Assembly: GCA_045537555.1 (NCBI GenBank)
Contig: JAZSPR010000025.1
Coordinates: 1 to 64,000 of the forward strand
Origin: UBA1081 sp045537555
GTDB taxonomy: Bacteria; Bacillota; Clostridia; Oscillospirales; Acutalibacteraceae
Length of the DNA stretch: 64,000 nt
Direction of reading: 5' to 3'
Below are positions 1-7,338 of this stretch, one piece after another. The notes under the pieces are model-generated. The model made no database searches. It was given only the letters and a program-made list of their open reading frames with translations, and was not told the DNA's origin. Position 1 is the first letter of the stretch. Each line of letters opens with the position of its first letter. The position numbers were made by a program, and so were the translations under genes.

Positions 1-5
1 AAATC

Positions 6-36
6 AGAATTTGTCGAGGTCCCCTCGACAAATTCT
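6..36. repeat. 14-bp perfect inverted repeat (hairpin)
   Basis: Two 14-base arms (6-19 and 23-36) pair perfectly around a 3-base loop. There is no T-run directly after it on either strand, so it is not a clear terminator. It lies downstream of the CotJC-like gene, which ends at 185, and may belong to a gene beyond the window edge. Confidence 0.6.
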
Positions 37-37
37 T

Positions 38-166
38 GAAAGAATAAATAATAATGAATAAAGAATAATGTTGGAAGGGGCAAGCCCCTTAAACCCCATT
101 TATATAATCAAAGCCCGCAGGGCTTCCGATTTTATTATTTATTATTTCTTCTTTATTCTTTTTGCC
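38..166. repeat. AT-rich spacer with nested hairpins, possible small repeat element
   Basis: Two similar AT-rich tracts (about 43-71 and 131-160, roughly inverted) flank two short GC hairpins: one at about 75-92 built on AAGGGG/CCCCTT, and one at about 109-124 built on AAGCCC/GGGCTT. The arrangement resembles a short non-coding repeat element, but no target duplication can be seen. A count of copies elsewhere in the genome would decide. Confidence 0.3.
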
Positions 167-184
167 GGACTTCAGCCCCACAAA

Positions 185-853
185 TTATTGTTTGTTAAAT
201 GACACCGGTTTACTTTCACCCGTCGCAAAAGCATCCGGTCCGGGGTCTGACATTGAAAAATACATCTTTGCGGCTTTTGTTGTGCCGAAATCCCTGTTAG
301 AGCCTGAATTTTGTACCTTATTGAATGCATCACGGAACATCTGATTGTGTGCTTCTTCACGGTTTAAGAGGAAATCAATTGTTTCACGCACTTTTTTGTC
401 ATCAATCTGACGGTAAAGGTATTCATAAACCACCTTTGCACGCTGTTCCGAGGCAATATTGCTCAGAAGATCTGCACATAAATCACCCGTAACGGTCACA
501 TAATCGCCTGTCCATGAATATCCCGATGCATTGATAAGTCCCGGGTTGAGTCCGAGCAGTACATGTGACTGGATTTCTCCCGAGGGTACTTTTTCTGCAT
601 TAACATCATGTCCGTTAAGCAGATTGATTGTCTGCGCCACCATTTCCATGTGTCCCAACTCTTCGGCGGCAATATCAAGAAATAAATCCTTGATTTCGGG
701 GTCCTTGATTCTGAAACTCTGAGACATATACTGCATTGCAGCCTTGAGTTCACCGTTACCGCCGCCGAGCTGCTCCTGAAGAAGTGCCGCATATTGAGGA
801 TTTGCTCTTTCAACTTCAACAGGATGAAAAAGCATTTTTTCATGTCTGAACAT
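185..853 (-). CDS. cotJC: manganese catalase, CotJC family
   Basis: A 222-residue protein of the non-heme dimanganese catalase family, which disproportionates hydrogen peroxide; spore-formers place a member (CotJC) in the spore coat. The di-metal ligand pattern is intact: Glu35 in GGNGELKAAM, Glu65 and His68 in AEELGHMEM, a Glu in IASEQRAK and a His in REEAHNQMF. The length matches CotJC. The start at 853 follows an AGGAGG-type site. No CotJA or CotJB partner is visible because the window ends just downstream. Catalase family is certain; a coat role is inferred from family membership. Confidence 0.88.
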   Translation of the reverse strand: MFRHEKMLFHPVEVERANPQYAALLQEQLGGGNGELKAAMQYMSQSFRIKDPEIKDLFLDIAAEELGHMEMVAQTINLLNGHDVNAEKVPSGEIQSHVLLGLNPGLINASGYSWTGDYVTVTGDLCADLLSNIASEQRAKVVYEYLYRQIDDKKVRETIDFLLNREEAHNQMFRDAFNKVQNSGSNRDFGTTKAAKMYFSMSDPGPDAFATGESKPVSFNKQ

Positions 854-959
854 TTTGTTGCCTCCTGATTAATTTTTGTTAAAAGTATTTTCATTTTTTT
901 GCGAAAATATTCATACGATAAAAATAGCTGAGATAATATAAATTTTAAATATAAAAAAC

Positions 960-988
960 TTGACATTAGTTTTATTTTCCTGTATAAT
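960..988 (+). promoter_or_regulatory. sigma-A promoter for the tRNA-Pro locus
   Basis: TTGACA (960-965) and TATAAT (983-988) are separated by exactly 17 bases, a consensus promoter. Transcription would start near 995, so the first product is the interrupted tRNA half at 1009, followed by the intact tRNA-Pro. Confidence 0.85.
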
Positions 989-1008
989 ATTATAGCATTT
1001 AATTTTAT

Positions 1009-1143
1009 CGGGGTGTAGCGCAGTTGGGGACGTGTCCGAAGCGCTGCCGGCGGCAGATGAAGCGAGGACTAAGGAGTGGCGCAACAAGGAGAATCACGAG
1101 GTTACGAGTGAGACGACTATGTTGCAACAGGAAGCGCGCCTGC
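1009..1143 (+). pseudogene. interrupted 5' half of tRNA-Pro
   Basis: Bases 1009-1027 are identical to the first 19 bases of the intact tRNA-Pro at 1170. A 105-base insert (1028-1132) follows, then 1133-1143 repeats the AGCGCGCCTGC of the tRNA D-arm/anticodon stem, after which homology stops at the anticodon loop. The insert contains CTGCC/GGCAG and GCAACA/TGTTGC stems. The 3' half is missing here; a matching interrupted 3' half lies at 35273-35436 beyond the prophage. It cannot give a functional tRNA by itself. Confidence 0.75.
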
Positions 1144-1169
1144 CGCAACATACTTAATATTTCAATTAT

Positions 1170-1245
1170 CGGGGTGTAGCGCAGTTGGTAGCGCGCCTGC
1201 TTTGGGAGCAGGATGCCGGGAGTTCGAGTCTCTTCACTCCGACCA
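1170..1245 (+). tRNA. tRNA-Pro (anticodon TGG)
   Basis: A 76-base cloverleaf with acceptor CGGGGTG pairing CACTCCG (one G-T pair), D-arm GCGC, anticodon stem CCTGC/GCAGG around TTTGGGA, T-arm with TTCGAGT and an encoded CCA end. The prophage supplies everything from the anticodon stem onward (1197-1245), so the gene is regenerated by integration. Transcribed from the promoter at 960. Confidence 0.95.
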
Positions 1246-1246
1246 T
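1197..1246. repeat. attL: 50-bp prophage core repeat
   Basis: These 50 bases are identical to 35173-35222. They span the 3' part of tRNA-Pro from the anticodon stem to one base past CCA, a standard target for tyrosine integrases. The pair defines a prophage of 33,976 bp (1197-35172). Confidence 0.93.
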
Positions 1247-1249
1247 TAT

Positions 1250-1303
1250 AAAAGACCTTGCAAATGGCGAAATATAGCCATTTATGAGGTCTTTTGTTTG
1301 TTT
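1250..1303 (+). terminator. terminator behind tRNA-Pro, phage-derived
   Basis: AAAAGACCT (1250-1258) pairs with AGGTCTTTT (1287-1295), with an inner AAATGGC/GCCATTT stem, followed by a T-rich tract. It lies inside the prophage and so replaces the host terminator that was displaced to 35225. Confidence 0.8.
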
Positions 1304-1359
1304 ATTCAAATTTATTTTTTCGTCTAATTACATCATTTTCATGAATATAAACATATAAA

Positions 1360-1380
1360 ATGCAAGTCAAATGCAAGTCA
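1360..1380 (+). promoter_or_regulatory. candidate integrase arm sites, left end
   Basis: ATGCAAGTCA occurs twice, at 1360-1369 and 1371-1380, an 11-base period. The same pair with the same period occurs at 35104-35124 just inside attR. Paired direct repeats near each attachment core are the expected layout of arm-type binding sites for the integrase N-terminal domain; binding itself is inferred. Confidence 0.7.
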
Positions 1381-1383
1381 GCA

Positions 1384-1421
1384 GAAAAAGCGCTCTCAAA
1401 CAAGAAGGAACAAGAGTGCTT
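1384..1421 (-). terminator. terminator of the cargo cassette
   Basis: On the minus strand AAGCACTCT pairs with AGAGCGCTT and runs into TTTTT. It lies about 75 bases past the DUF4760-like gene and would stop leftward transcripts before the tRNA. Confidence 0.6.
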
Positions 1422-1496
1422 ATATAAATACAGACACATCTTTGTCAGTTATATGCAATAAGTCCAATTTAAGACTATAATATTATTTTTACTATA

Positions 1497-1973
1497 TTAT
1501 TCAAGATCCTTATAATCTATACACTTTGATACAATTCTATTATAAAGATATTCATAAGAATCTGCGTATTTTGGGTTTTTAAATTTATAATAAGCGATTG
1601 TCGGGCGTAGTTTGTTATATGTTCTAATAACCGCTATTCCAGATGCTGTTATACCTGTTTTTTTATCATAAAATATCCAAAATGGAAGTTGCTTCTGTTT
1701 TAACAACATACCCCAATGCTGATATGCATTTATAAGACAGGCAAGAGTAATACTTGTGTGCTTATCACATTGTTCATCTAAAACAACACCGTGTTCTAAA
1801 TTATAAACTAATCGCCTACCTTCTATGAAATCTTTATCTCTATCATATGAGAAATACATATTTAATGCGTCAATTTTATTATGATAAAAACTACGGATGC
1901 TGACAATCATACCAGATACACCGGTAACAACACCAATAAGACCAATTATTATTGTAAAATAATCTTTAAACAT
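1497..1973 (-). CDS. DUF4760-like membrane-anchored protein
   Basis: A 158-residue protein with one N-terminal membrane segment (about residues 5-27) and a soluble domain. The arginine-rich GRRLVY stretch, then LINAYQHWGMLLKQ and a C-terminal RPTIAYYKF...YEYLYNR stretch resemble the DUF4760 family. The start at 1973 follows a GGGGGGAT site and lies 5 bases after the stop of the upstream membrane gene, so the two form one operon. The position between the lysis terminator and attL is typical of prophage cargo. Family assignment is moderate; function unknown, with exclusion of other phages possible. Confidence 0.65.
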   Translation of the reverse strand: MFKDYFTIIIGLIGVVTGVSGMIVSIRSFYHNKIDALNMYFSYDRDKDFIEGRRLVYNLEHGVVLDEQCDKHTSITLACLINAYQHWGMLLKQKQLPFWIFYDKKTGITASGIAVIRTYNKLRPTIAYYKFKNPKYADSYEYLYNRIVSKCIDYKDLE

Positions 1974-1978
1974 TATGT

Positions 1979-2827
1979 CTATCCCCCCTTATTATTTTTG
2001 ATTCGTTTTTCCTCTTCAGTTATGTGTGAATTTATATTCTTAATCAATTCTGAAATTATTAACGCTTTTGATTTTGCTTGCTCCTCTTCCGAAAGTGAAT
2101 CTGCAACCTTTAAAGCTAATGATATATTCTGTGATAACACTAATTTATTATGATAGCTGCTCATGCTTGAAACTGTTTTATTGTATAAGTAAAAAAACAC
2201 TGCAGCAATAAATTCGATTATAATTCCTGATGCACTGGTAATAACAGAGGGTGTTGTTTTATCAAGGAACATTGCTGTAATTCCTATACCAATAAGTATT
2301 GCACCACCAATTACAATACAAATAGTCACAAAAAAACCACGTTGAGCCTGCTCTCTTGTTTGCAAATAATATTGATCTAAATACTTATAACTCATTTTTA
2401 TAGAGTTTTCAAATACATCTTCTTTTACTTCTTCTTGTATATTATAAACTTCATAATCATTTATTTTTCTTCTCAATGAATTTTCCTTCAATTCAAAGAT
2501 TAAATAAAAATATAAGGATACAATACAACCTAAACATAAACCAGAGAGCGCACTAATTATTATTTCATGAATTCGTATAGACCTATGCATTGTTTCCATC
2601 AAGTACAAAATAATACCAAAAACTGTAAAACCAAATATGATGATAGGATATATAAATTTACTTTTTTGTATCTTCTCAATATCTTGTAATCTATTTTTTA
2701 ATCTTCTGTATTCTTGTTCAGATATTATATGAATTGATAAAAAATCTTGCTTAAATTTAATTGTGTTACCAATTACAATATTATCGTCCACTATGGTATC
2801 TGTTTTTTTGTTTTTCTTATTAATCAT
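1979..2827 (-). CDS. TRADD-N-associated membrane domain protein
   Basis: A 282-residue protein with a predicted coiled segment (about 35-55), two membrane helices (about 59-76 and 88-110), an amphipathic stretch, then two more helices (about 164-187 and 195-216). The YLDQYYLQTREQAQRGFF stretch at 149-166, the GIIIEFIAAVFFYLYN helix and the following SYHNKLVLSQN are the marks of the TRADD-N-associated transmembrane domain, a family found in proposed bacterial conflict systems. Its AT-rich leader has no strong promoter match, but the terminator at 2948 separates it from the lysis genes. An anti-phage role is inferred, not shown. Confidence 0.68.
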   Translation of the reverse strand: MINKKNKKTDTIVDDNIVIGNTIKFKQDFLSIHIISEQEYRRLKNRLQDIEKIQKSKFIYPIIIFGFTVFGIILYLMETMHRSIRIHEIIISALSGLCLGCIVSLYFYLIFELKENSLRRKINDYEVYNIQEEVKEDVFENSIKMSYKYLDQYYLQTREQAQRGFFVTICIVIGGAILIGIGITAMFLDKTTPSVITSASGIIIEFIAAVFFYLYNKTVSSMSSYHNKLVLSQNISLALKVADSLSEEEQAKSKALIISELIKNINSHITEEEKRIKNNKGG

Positions 2828-2947
2828 TATTAAACCTTCTTTCTTTTAGTATATTAAGTATAAATAATGATTAATAGTAACAAGTATTTTTATAATATTA
2901 TAATTTTCAGCAATATACACTATTACAAGTTTTACTATTTGTGTAAA

Positions 2948-2990
2948 AAAAACAAAAAATTCCCCCACAGTTCGCAATGAACCGTGAGGG
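2948..2990 (-). terminator. terminator of the phage late operon
   Basis: On the minus strand a near-perfect 12-base stem (2979-2990 with 2962-2973) precedes a long T-rich tract. It closes the structural/lysis transcript after the holin-like gene and isolates the cargo genes at the left end. Confidence 0.85.
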
Positions 2991-3053
2991 AGTAAATTAT
3001 TTCACCTGCCTCTGGGACACATCAGTCAAATGAGACGAGAGGTGCGGGCAGTC

Positions 3054-3305
3054 TTATTCATCCTTCCTGAGCTGTTTAACAATCTGATTACCGTAAACTG
3101 CAGCGCCGGTGACGAGGATACCCTGGATAGCTGATTCAATTGTCCATCCACCAAGGGCCATTGCACCGACAATGCCGAGGGGAAGAAGAATCAGAGGGAT
3201 GTACTTATCAGGAATGAATTCAAGTTTTTTCAGGATGAGCCCGATGATGATAAGCACAGGGATGAGAATGATTGCGTTTTCTGTTATGTAAGTGAGTATT
3301 TCCAT
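3054..3305 (-). CDS. phage holin-like membrane protein
   Basis: An 83-residue protein with two to three hydrophobic segments (about 8-27, 37-55 and 60-75) and a charged C-terminus, last gene of the late operon and next to the endolysin. Size, topology and position fit a small phage holin, which makes the membrane lesion releasing endolysin. The start at 3305 has an AAAGGAAAA site. The exact holin family is not certain from sequence alone. Confidence 0.7.
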   Translation of the reverse strand: MEILTYITENAIILIPVLIIIGLILKKLEFIPDKYIPLILLPLGIVGAMALGGWTIESAIQGILVTGAAVYGNQIVKQLRKDE

Positions 3306-3405
3306 AGCGTTTTCCTTTCTTTTTAACAAACATAAATTACTGAAATATGTTCGTTAGAGTATTTTTTGTTACACGCACCTTTTTCTGAAAGATGCGTGTT
3401 ATTTT

Positions 3406-3672
3406 TTATTTATGTGCCAGAATATTCAGATGCTTTTCAAGTTTTTCTTTTGCAACGGGTACGGTATGATTTGCACCGAGCTGTTCAAGGCCGTCAAGAC
3501 ATGCCCGAAGAGCAAAGCAAATGAGAGTGTTTTCCTCTTTTATTGCCTTTATATCTTCATCCTGTTTGTTCTGCTTAAGATACCAACGGTAACAAGCAAA
3601 AATCACACCGCAGATTATAGTAAATGCCGAAATAATTTCAGCAATAAGTTTTATAATTTCAACTGTTTCCAT
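3406..3672 (-). CDS. lysis-region membrane protein, holin/antiholin-like
   Basis: An 88-residue protein with one N-terminal membrane segment (about 8-33) followed by a charged, helical tail (KQNKQDEDIKAIKEENT). It starts at the last base of the endolysin stop region and precedes the holin-like gene. Single-span proteins of this size in lysis cassettes often modulate the holin or hold the lysin at the membrane; no family is recognised with confidence. Confidence 0.6.
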   Translation of the reverse strand: METVEIIKLIAEIISAFTIICGVIFACYRWYLKQNKQDEDIKAIKEENTLICFALRACLDGLEQLGANHTVPVAKEKLEKHLNILAHK

Positions 3673-4460
3673 TAATCGGTTACCCCCGCAGCTTTCAGAA
3701 GTGCAAGACGTGCATCCTGAGCATTAATCACCCCGTCATTATTCACATCTGCATTTTCAGCTGTCTGTCCGTCTGCAGTTTCGAGCTTTGCAGCAATTCT
3801 GAGAATCGTTCTTGCATCTGCTGCGGTAACTTTGCCGTCATGATTAACGTCACCCTCGAGCACGGAGATATAACAGAAGTTCATATCAACGATTCCGACA
3901 ATACCGGGTACACTTCCTGTTCCTGTATACTGCCAGATATCGTATTCACCCTTGTATGTAACCTCTTTGTAATACTGAGCAAGCCATTTGACCTTAGTAT
4001 CATACCACTTGTCCGTCAGATGTGAATTAAAGTACCCGGTACTGCAGTATGTACCGTATGTATATCCTGCAGCCTCGATGACCTCACAGAATGCCTTTGC
4101 CATTTCAAGAATCTTTGCTTTACCCTGACGGAAGACTTTGTTTTCTTCGATGTCGAGGAAGACGGGATAATCAAGCTTTCTGCTTTTGAGAATCTCAACT
4201 GTCTTCTTTGCAGCTGCTCTTGCCTTTTCAACGGATGTGAAGTACTGATACACATATACACCATAAGGAATGCCGTACTTCTCACATGCATCAGCATTTC
4301 GAGTGAACTGAACATCCGTATAGAACGGTTCCGATTCATAGCCGTTGCCAAGCTTCAAAATTGCAAAGTCAATATTTTCTGCAACCTTGCTCCAGTCAGA
4401 AATTTTACCCTGACCTGAATTTGAAACATCAATACCCTTTGTTAAAACATTTTTTGCCAT
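3672..4460 (-). CDS. endolysin: GH25 muramidase with C-terminal dockerin
   Basis: A 262-residue phage lysin. Residues 1-200 form a GH25 lysozyme, with GIDVSNSGQG near the start and the catalytic FLDIEEN motif, cutting the beta-1,4 MurNAc-GlcNAc bond. Residues 203-262 are a type I dockerin: two calcium-loop repeats, GDVNHDGKVTAADAR and ADVNNDGVINAQDAR, each followed by a helix. Phage lysins normally carry a wall-binding domain here. The host protein at 58728-60104 has a dockerin with the same AADAR and NAQDAR signatures. No signal peptide, so export depends on a holin. Start ATG follows an AAAGGAGAATTA site. Confidence 0.92.
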   Translation of the reverse strand: MAKNVLTKGIDVSNSGQGKISDWSKVAENIDFAILKLGNGYESEPFYTDVQFTRNADACEKYGIPYGVYVYQYFTSVEKARAAAKKTVEILKSRKLDYPVFLDIEENKVFRQGKAKILEMAKAFCEVIEAAGYTYGTYCSTGYFNSHLTDKWYDTKVKWLAQYYKEVTYKGEYDIWQYTGTGSVPGIVGIVDMNFCYISVLEGDVNHDGKVTAADARTILRIAAKLETADGQTAENADVNNDGVINAQDARLALLKAAGVTD

Positions 4461-4461
4461 A

Positions 4462-4584
4462 TTAATTCTCCTTTACTATTACTTCATATTCTGACTGTGT
4501 AATTGCTCCCACAGCAAGCAGTTTTTTTATATGAATTATTTTATAATGACCGATATCATAATATCTCTTGATTTTTTCAAACAT
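4462..4584 (-). CDS. xkdX: XkdX family small phage protein
   Basis: A 40-residue protein beginning MFEKIKRYYDIGHYK and ending in an ITQSEYEVIV motif, the pattern of the XkdX family found between tail-fibre and lysis genes of Firmicute phages. It overlaps the upstream gene by 8 bases and ends one base before the endolysin. Molecular role unknown. Confidence 0.75.
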   Translation of the reverse strand: MFEKIKRYYDIGHYKIIHIKKLLAVGAITQSEYEVIVKEN

Positions 4585-4825
4585 CAGTAAGCTCCTCTCC
4601 GGTCAGAACCTGATACAGCAGTGCGGCATTTTCTTTTTCAAGTTCAGCAATACGTTCATCTTTTGATTGTTCAATTACTTCTTCCTGAACAATAAGTTCA
4701 GAAATTGCGGCTTCATATTCGTCTTCTGTTATTTCAAAAAGAAACTTACTCTTACATTCTTCCTCAGAAGATATATAACCGGTTATGATATTATTTTCAA
4801 TCTGTTTATAATATTTCATAAGCAT
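4577..4825 (-). CDS. small phage tail-region protein
   Basis: An 82-residue acidic protein with a predicted helical C-terminal half (EEVIEQSKDERIAELEKEN), consistent with a coiled coil. The start at 4825 overlaps the upstream stop as TAATG, indicating coupled translation. It resembles the short proteins that precede XkdX in Clostridial phages; no function is recognised. Confidence 0.6.
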   Translation of the reverse strand: MLMKYYKQIENNIITGYISSEEECKSKFLFEITEDEYEAAISELIVQEEVIEQSKDERIAELEKENAALLYQVLTGEELTDV

Positions 4826-5307
4826 TATCCCCAACAAAATACTTCATATATTACACCGCTTTTAAACATACCGTATGTACTGTTTGTTTTGAATCCATCA
4901 GCAGTTGGTGTTAAATTCAGGCTTCCTCCGAAATTTAGGATTCTTGACGCTGCGCTTGATGTCGCATTTCCCTTAGTGCCGAGTGTTTCATCCCATATAA
5001 AAGCACAAGTAATTAGATTTGCAAGTGTTGTATCTGTACTAAGAACTATTGCAACTGCTCTGGGTTTAAATCCAATACCTGTAACATTTATTACACCGGA
5101 ATTTCCAGTTGTGGTAAAAGTAATTCTTTTACTTTTTGTATAACCTACAGGAACATTAATAACTGCATTTTCGTAGGATTTTACATCGTGAGTGCCGTTT
5201 GTTGTAATTGTCGGACTATTGCCCGACGGAAGAATATAACCATTTCTCACTTTATTTATCGCATCATCAAGCTGTGCTCCGGTATAGTCAAGATAATATT
5301 CACTCAT
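4825..5307 (-). CDS. phage tail/baseplate accessory protein
   Basis: A 160-residue protein beginning MSEYYLDYTGAQLDDAINKV, an N-terminal pattern frequent in tail-fibre-region proteins of Clostridial phages, followed by a beta-rich domain. It follows a GGAGGTG site and overlaps the gene before it by 4 bases. Likely displayed on the tail tip; role inferred from position. Confidence 0.55.
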   Translation of the reverse strand: MSEYYLDYTGAQLDDAINKVRNGYILPSGNSPTITTNGTHDVKSYENAVINVPVGYTKSKRITFTTTGNSGVINVTGIGFKPRAVAIVLSTDTTLANLITCAFIWDETLGTKGNATSSAASRILNFGGSLNLTPTADGFKTNSTYGMFKSGVIYEVFCWG

Positions 5308-5759
5308 GCAAGCACCTCCGAAATAAAACTGTTAATTACATCACCTGAATAAGCACTTGTGTACATATCATCTGTTCCGCTTCCGTTTCTTTTTGTAAAA
5401 ACAGATGCTCCTGCAGAATCAAAAACCTTGTCTCCTGATGATGTATAAAGTGCTGAACCGTCATTCCATTTGCCGTCTTCAGTCTGAACAAAGACAGTAA
5501 TTCGGTATGCTCCGTCCGTCTGTATTTCATCACTTTCAGCATCAAAAGTGTATTGTTTTACAGCTACAGGAAGACTAACCACACCGCCTGCTGCAGATGA
5601 ATCATCACTCAGAAGGCAGACACCGATACCTTTTCCGAATGCAGCTCCATAATGTGTAGCTCTTGCTTCGATTGCAATGAACGGCAAATCAGATGTCACA
5701 TTAACAGTTGCTTTAAAATGATTGCTTATTCTGTTTCTGTCAATTGTAATATCAATCAC
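5304..5759 (-). CDS. phage tail-region beta-sandwich protein
   Basis: A 151-residue protein in the tail-fibre gene block, rich in beta-strand pattern and without a recognised family. The GTG at 5759 is preferred because GGAG lies about 9 bases upstream and the codon follows the previous gene's stop by 1 base; the same frame is open to a TTG at 5798, which would give 164 residues overlapping the preceding gene. Probably a structural or receptor-interaction protein. Confidence 0.55.
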   Translation of the reverse strand: MIDITIDRNRISNHFKATVNVTSDLPFIAIEARATHYGAAFGKGIGVCLLSDDSSAAGGVVSLPVAVKQYTFDAESDEIQTDGAYRITVFVQTEDGKWNDGSALYTSSGDKVFDSAGASVFTKRNGSGTDDMYTSAYSGDVINSFISEVLA

Positions 5760-5760
5760 A

Positions 5761-6465
5761 TCAAATACTCCATCTTCCCGTTTCGGCACTTCTGACAAAG
5801 ACTTTTATGATTTTTACACCGTCACCGGGTGAAACAGAGTTTATGTCATCGGCATATATATCAAAACCAATACCCAGAACACAATCAACAAACTTCTCAG
5901 TCTTAAGAACACCGTCTATACAGGGCAGGTCTTCGTTATCAGTTGTAATTTTTGAACCGTTTGTAACAGGGATTGCAATATTTGTTGCTGCATCATGAGT
6001 ATCATTGCCGTTCTGTACAAGCATAATCTTTAAAGCATCAATATTTTCATCGACCAAAAAATTACCTGATGTAATATTCATCCCTTCAACAAGCGAAAGC
6101 TTTGATTTGTTGACCGAAAGACGTGTTACAGACGGAAGCTTCTCATAAAGAGTGATTGTATCTGATGCCGTAGCCGATTCATTCCATACATCATCTCTGA
6201 CCTTTACGTAAACTGTCTTCAGACCGTCACCTGAAGGAAGAGTAACATTCTTTGTTGCCTGATATGTTTCCCATATTGCTTCTGCTTCTGAGGGAGCATC
6301 AGCTGTTCCCCATATTTTCATCTGATAGCCTGTTAAATCGGAATCAGCACAAGCAATTGAAAGTGTTACAGCTGTAGTTATAGCCTTATCAGCATCACCG
6401 TTAATAAGAACTGACACACCGGACGGCCCGATAGTATCAAGTATAATATTTACATAATTAGCCAT
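5761..6465 (-). CDS. phage tail protein with Ig-like repeat
   Basis: A 234-residue protein whose first 105 residues read as an Ig-like/fibronectin-type domain (GDADKAITTAVTLSIACAD, then VYVKVRDDVWNES, a pattern common in adhesins). The rest is beta-rich. It starts at the TAATG overlap with the 49-residue gene upstream. Ig-like domains on tail proteins usually aid surface binding; function inferred. Confidence 0.6.
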   Translation of the reverse strand: MANYVNIILDTIGPSGVSVLINGDADKAITTAVTLSIACADSDLTGYQMKIWGTADAPSEAEAIWETYQATKNVTLPSGDGLKTVYVKVRDDVWNESATASDTITLYEKLPSVTRLSVNKSKLSLVEGMNITSGNFLVDENIDALKIMLVQNGNDTHDAATNIAIPVTNGSKITTDNEDLPCIDGVLKTEKFVDCVLGIGFDIYADDINSVSPGDGVKIIKVFVRSAETGRWSI

Positions 6466-6614
6466 TATTCTTCTCCTTTATTTTCCGTATCTTCAATTAC
6501 AAGATAAAAATATGCTTTATTTCTCTCGTTCCGGTCATATATTTTTTTATTACCTTTTCCGTATATTTCCGAAACCTCAAGGGGGTAATACTCTTTTCCT
6601 TTGTGAAGAAACAT
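6465..6614 (-). CDS. 49-residue phage tail-region protein
   Basis: A short gene coding a 49-residue charged protein (begins MFLHKGKEYYPLEVSEIY). It starts by TAATG overlap with the gene upstream (a GAGGG site lies 7 bases before the ATG) and ends in a TAATG overlap with the next gene, so it is translationally coupled on both sides. No family recognised. Confidence 0.6.
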   Translation of the reverse strand: MFLHKGKEYYPLEVSEIYGKGNKKIYDRNERNKAYFYLVIEDTENKGEE

Positions 6615-6997
6615 TATGTTCCCTCCTCGATGAAATAAATCAGTTTTTCATTCCTTTCATCCTTTGAGAGCGAATTATATTCACCTCTTGTTCCGAACCA
6701 CCATTCGCGATATGAGGGATGTTCTTTAGCATTGTCAATAAGCTCCTGAAACATTTTTTCATACTTTTCGCAAAGCTCATATATAAGATGCAGGTTATTG
6801 AGATTACATAAAAGAACCCATTCGCCTTTTTCACAGTGATAAATATTTAAACTTTTATCATCAAAACAGAAATCTCCGCTTTTATAGGATTCAATGTCTT
6901 CAGGTGCTCCGAGGTACCAGGATTCACCGGGTAATTTTGCCCTGTAAGCATTTACCTGAATTGTCGGTGTATGTATTTCTGCTGTAATATCTGCCAT
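6614..6997 (-). CDS. phage tail-region protein
   Basis: A 127-residue protein with an N-terminal strand-rich part and a helical C-terminus (YELCEKYEKMFQELIDNAKE), ending in WFGTRGEYNSLSKDERNEKL, a motif seen in tail-fibre-region proteins of Clostridial phages. It sits one base after the upstream stop in the same operon. Structural role inferred from context. Confidence 0.55.
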   Translation of the reverse strand: MADITAEIHTPTIQVNAYRAKLPGESWYLGAPEDIESYKSGDFCFDDKSLNIYHCEKGEWVLLCNLNNLHLIYELCEKYEKMFQELIDNAKEHPSYREWWFGTRGEYNSLSKDERNEKLIYFIEEGT

Positions 6998-6998
6998 A

Positions 6999-7334
6999 TC
7001 AACACCTCTTAACTGTCAAAGTTTTTCTGTGAATGGGTGTGTGCTTGCCTCTTGAAGCCCATTTTACAGTAATGCAGTATTCGTAATAGCTTTCATCTTC
7101 TCCGTCTCTCAGAAGTGACCGTGTAAGCTCACAGGATAAATAAAATGAAGCAGTATTATTTTCAATCTGCTTCGAGGGGATTATTATGTCATCACTATCA
7201 CCGTGAATGAGCAACTCTGCCGTATCACCGTCTTCAAAGATGCCTGCTTCTCCGTCATACATAAAATCAACATTGAATGCGAAGTCATTATCAGCTATAG
7301 TTGAAATATTATATTCTGAATCAATATTTCCCAT
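6999..7334 (-). CDS. phage tail-region protein
   Basis: A 111-residue acidic, beta-rich protein directly downstream of the spike gene (4-base gap). It is not recognised as a named family. Its place between the spike and further tail-fibre-block genes suggests a baseplate or spike-associated part. Confidence 0.5.
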   Translation of the reverse strand: MGNIDSEYNISTIADNDFAFNVDFMYDGEAGIFEDGDTAELLIHGDSDDIIIPSKQIENNTASFYLSCELTRSLLRDGEDESYYEYCITVKWASRGKHTPIHRKTLTVKRC

Positions 7335-7338
7335 ATAA

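Noticed and set aside
496..966. Leftward 156-codon frame overlapping the catalase gene
   Set aside because: It overlaps the CotJC-like gene in another frame and shows no family features.
1009..1143. A second functional tRNA-Pro
   Set aside because: Homology stops at the anticodon loop and the D-arm is interrupted; there is no 3' half here.
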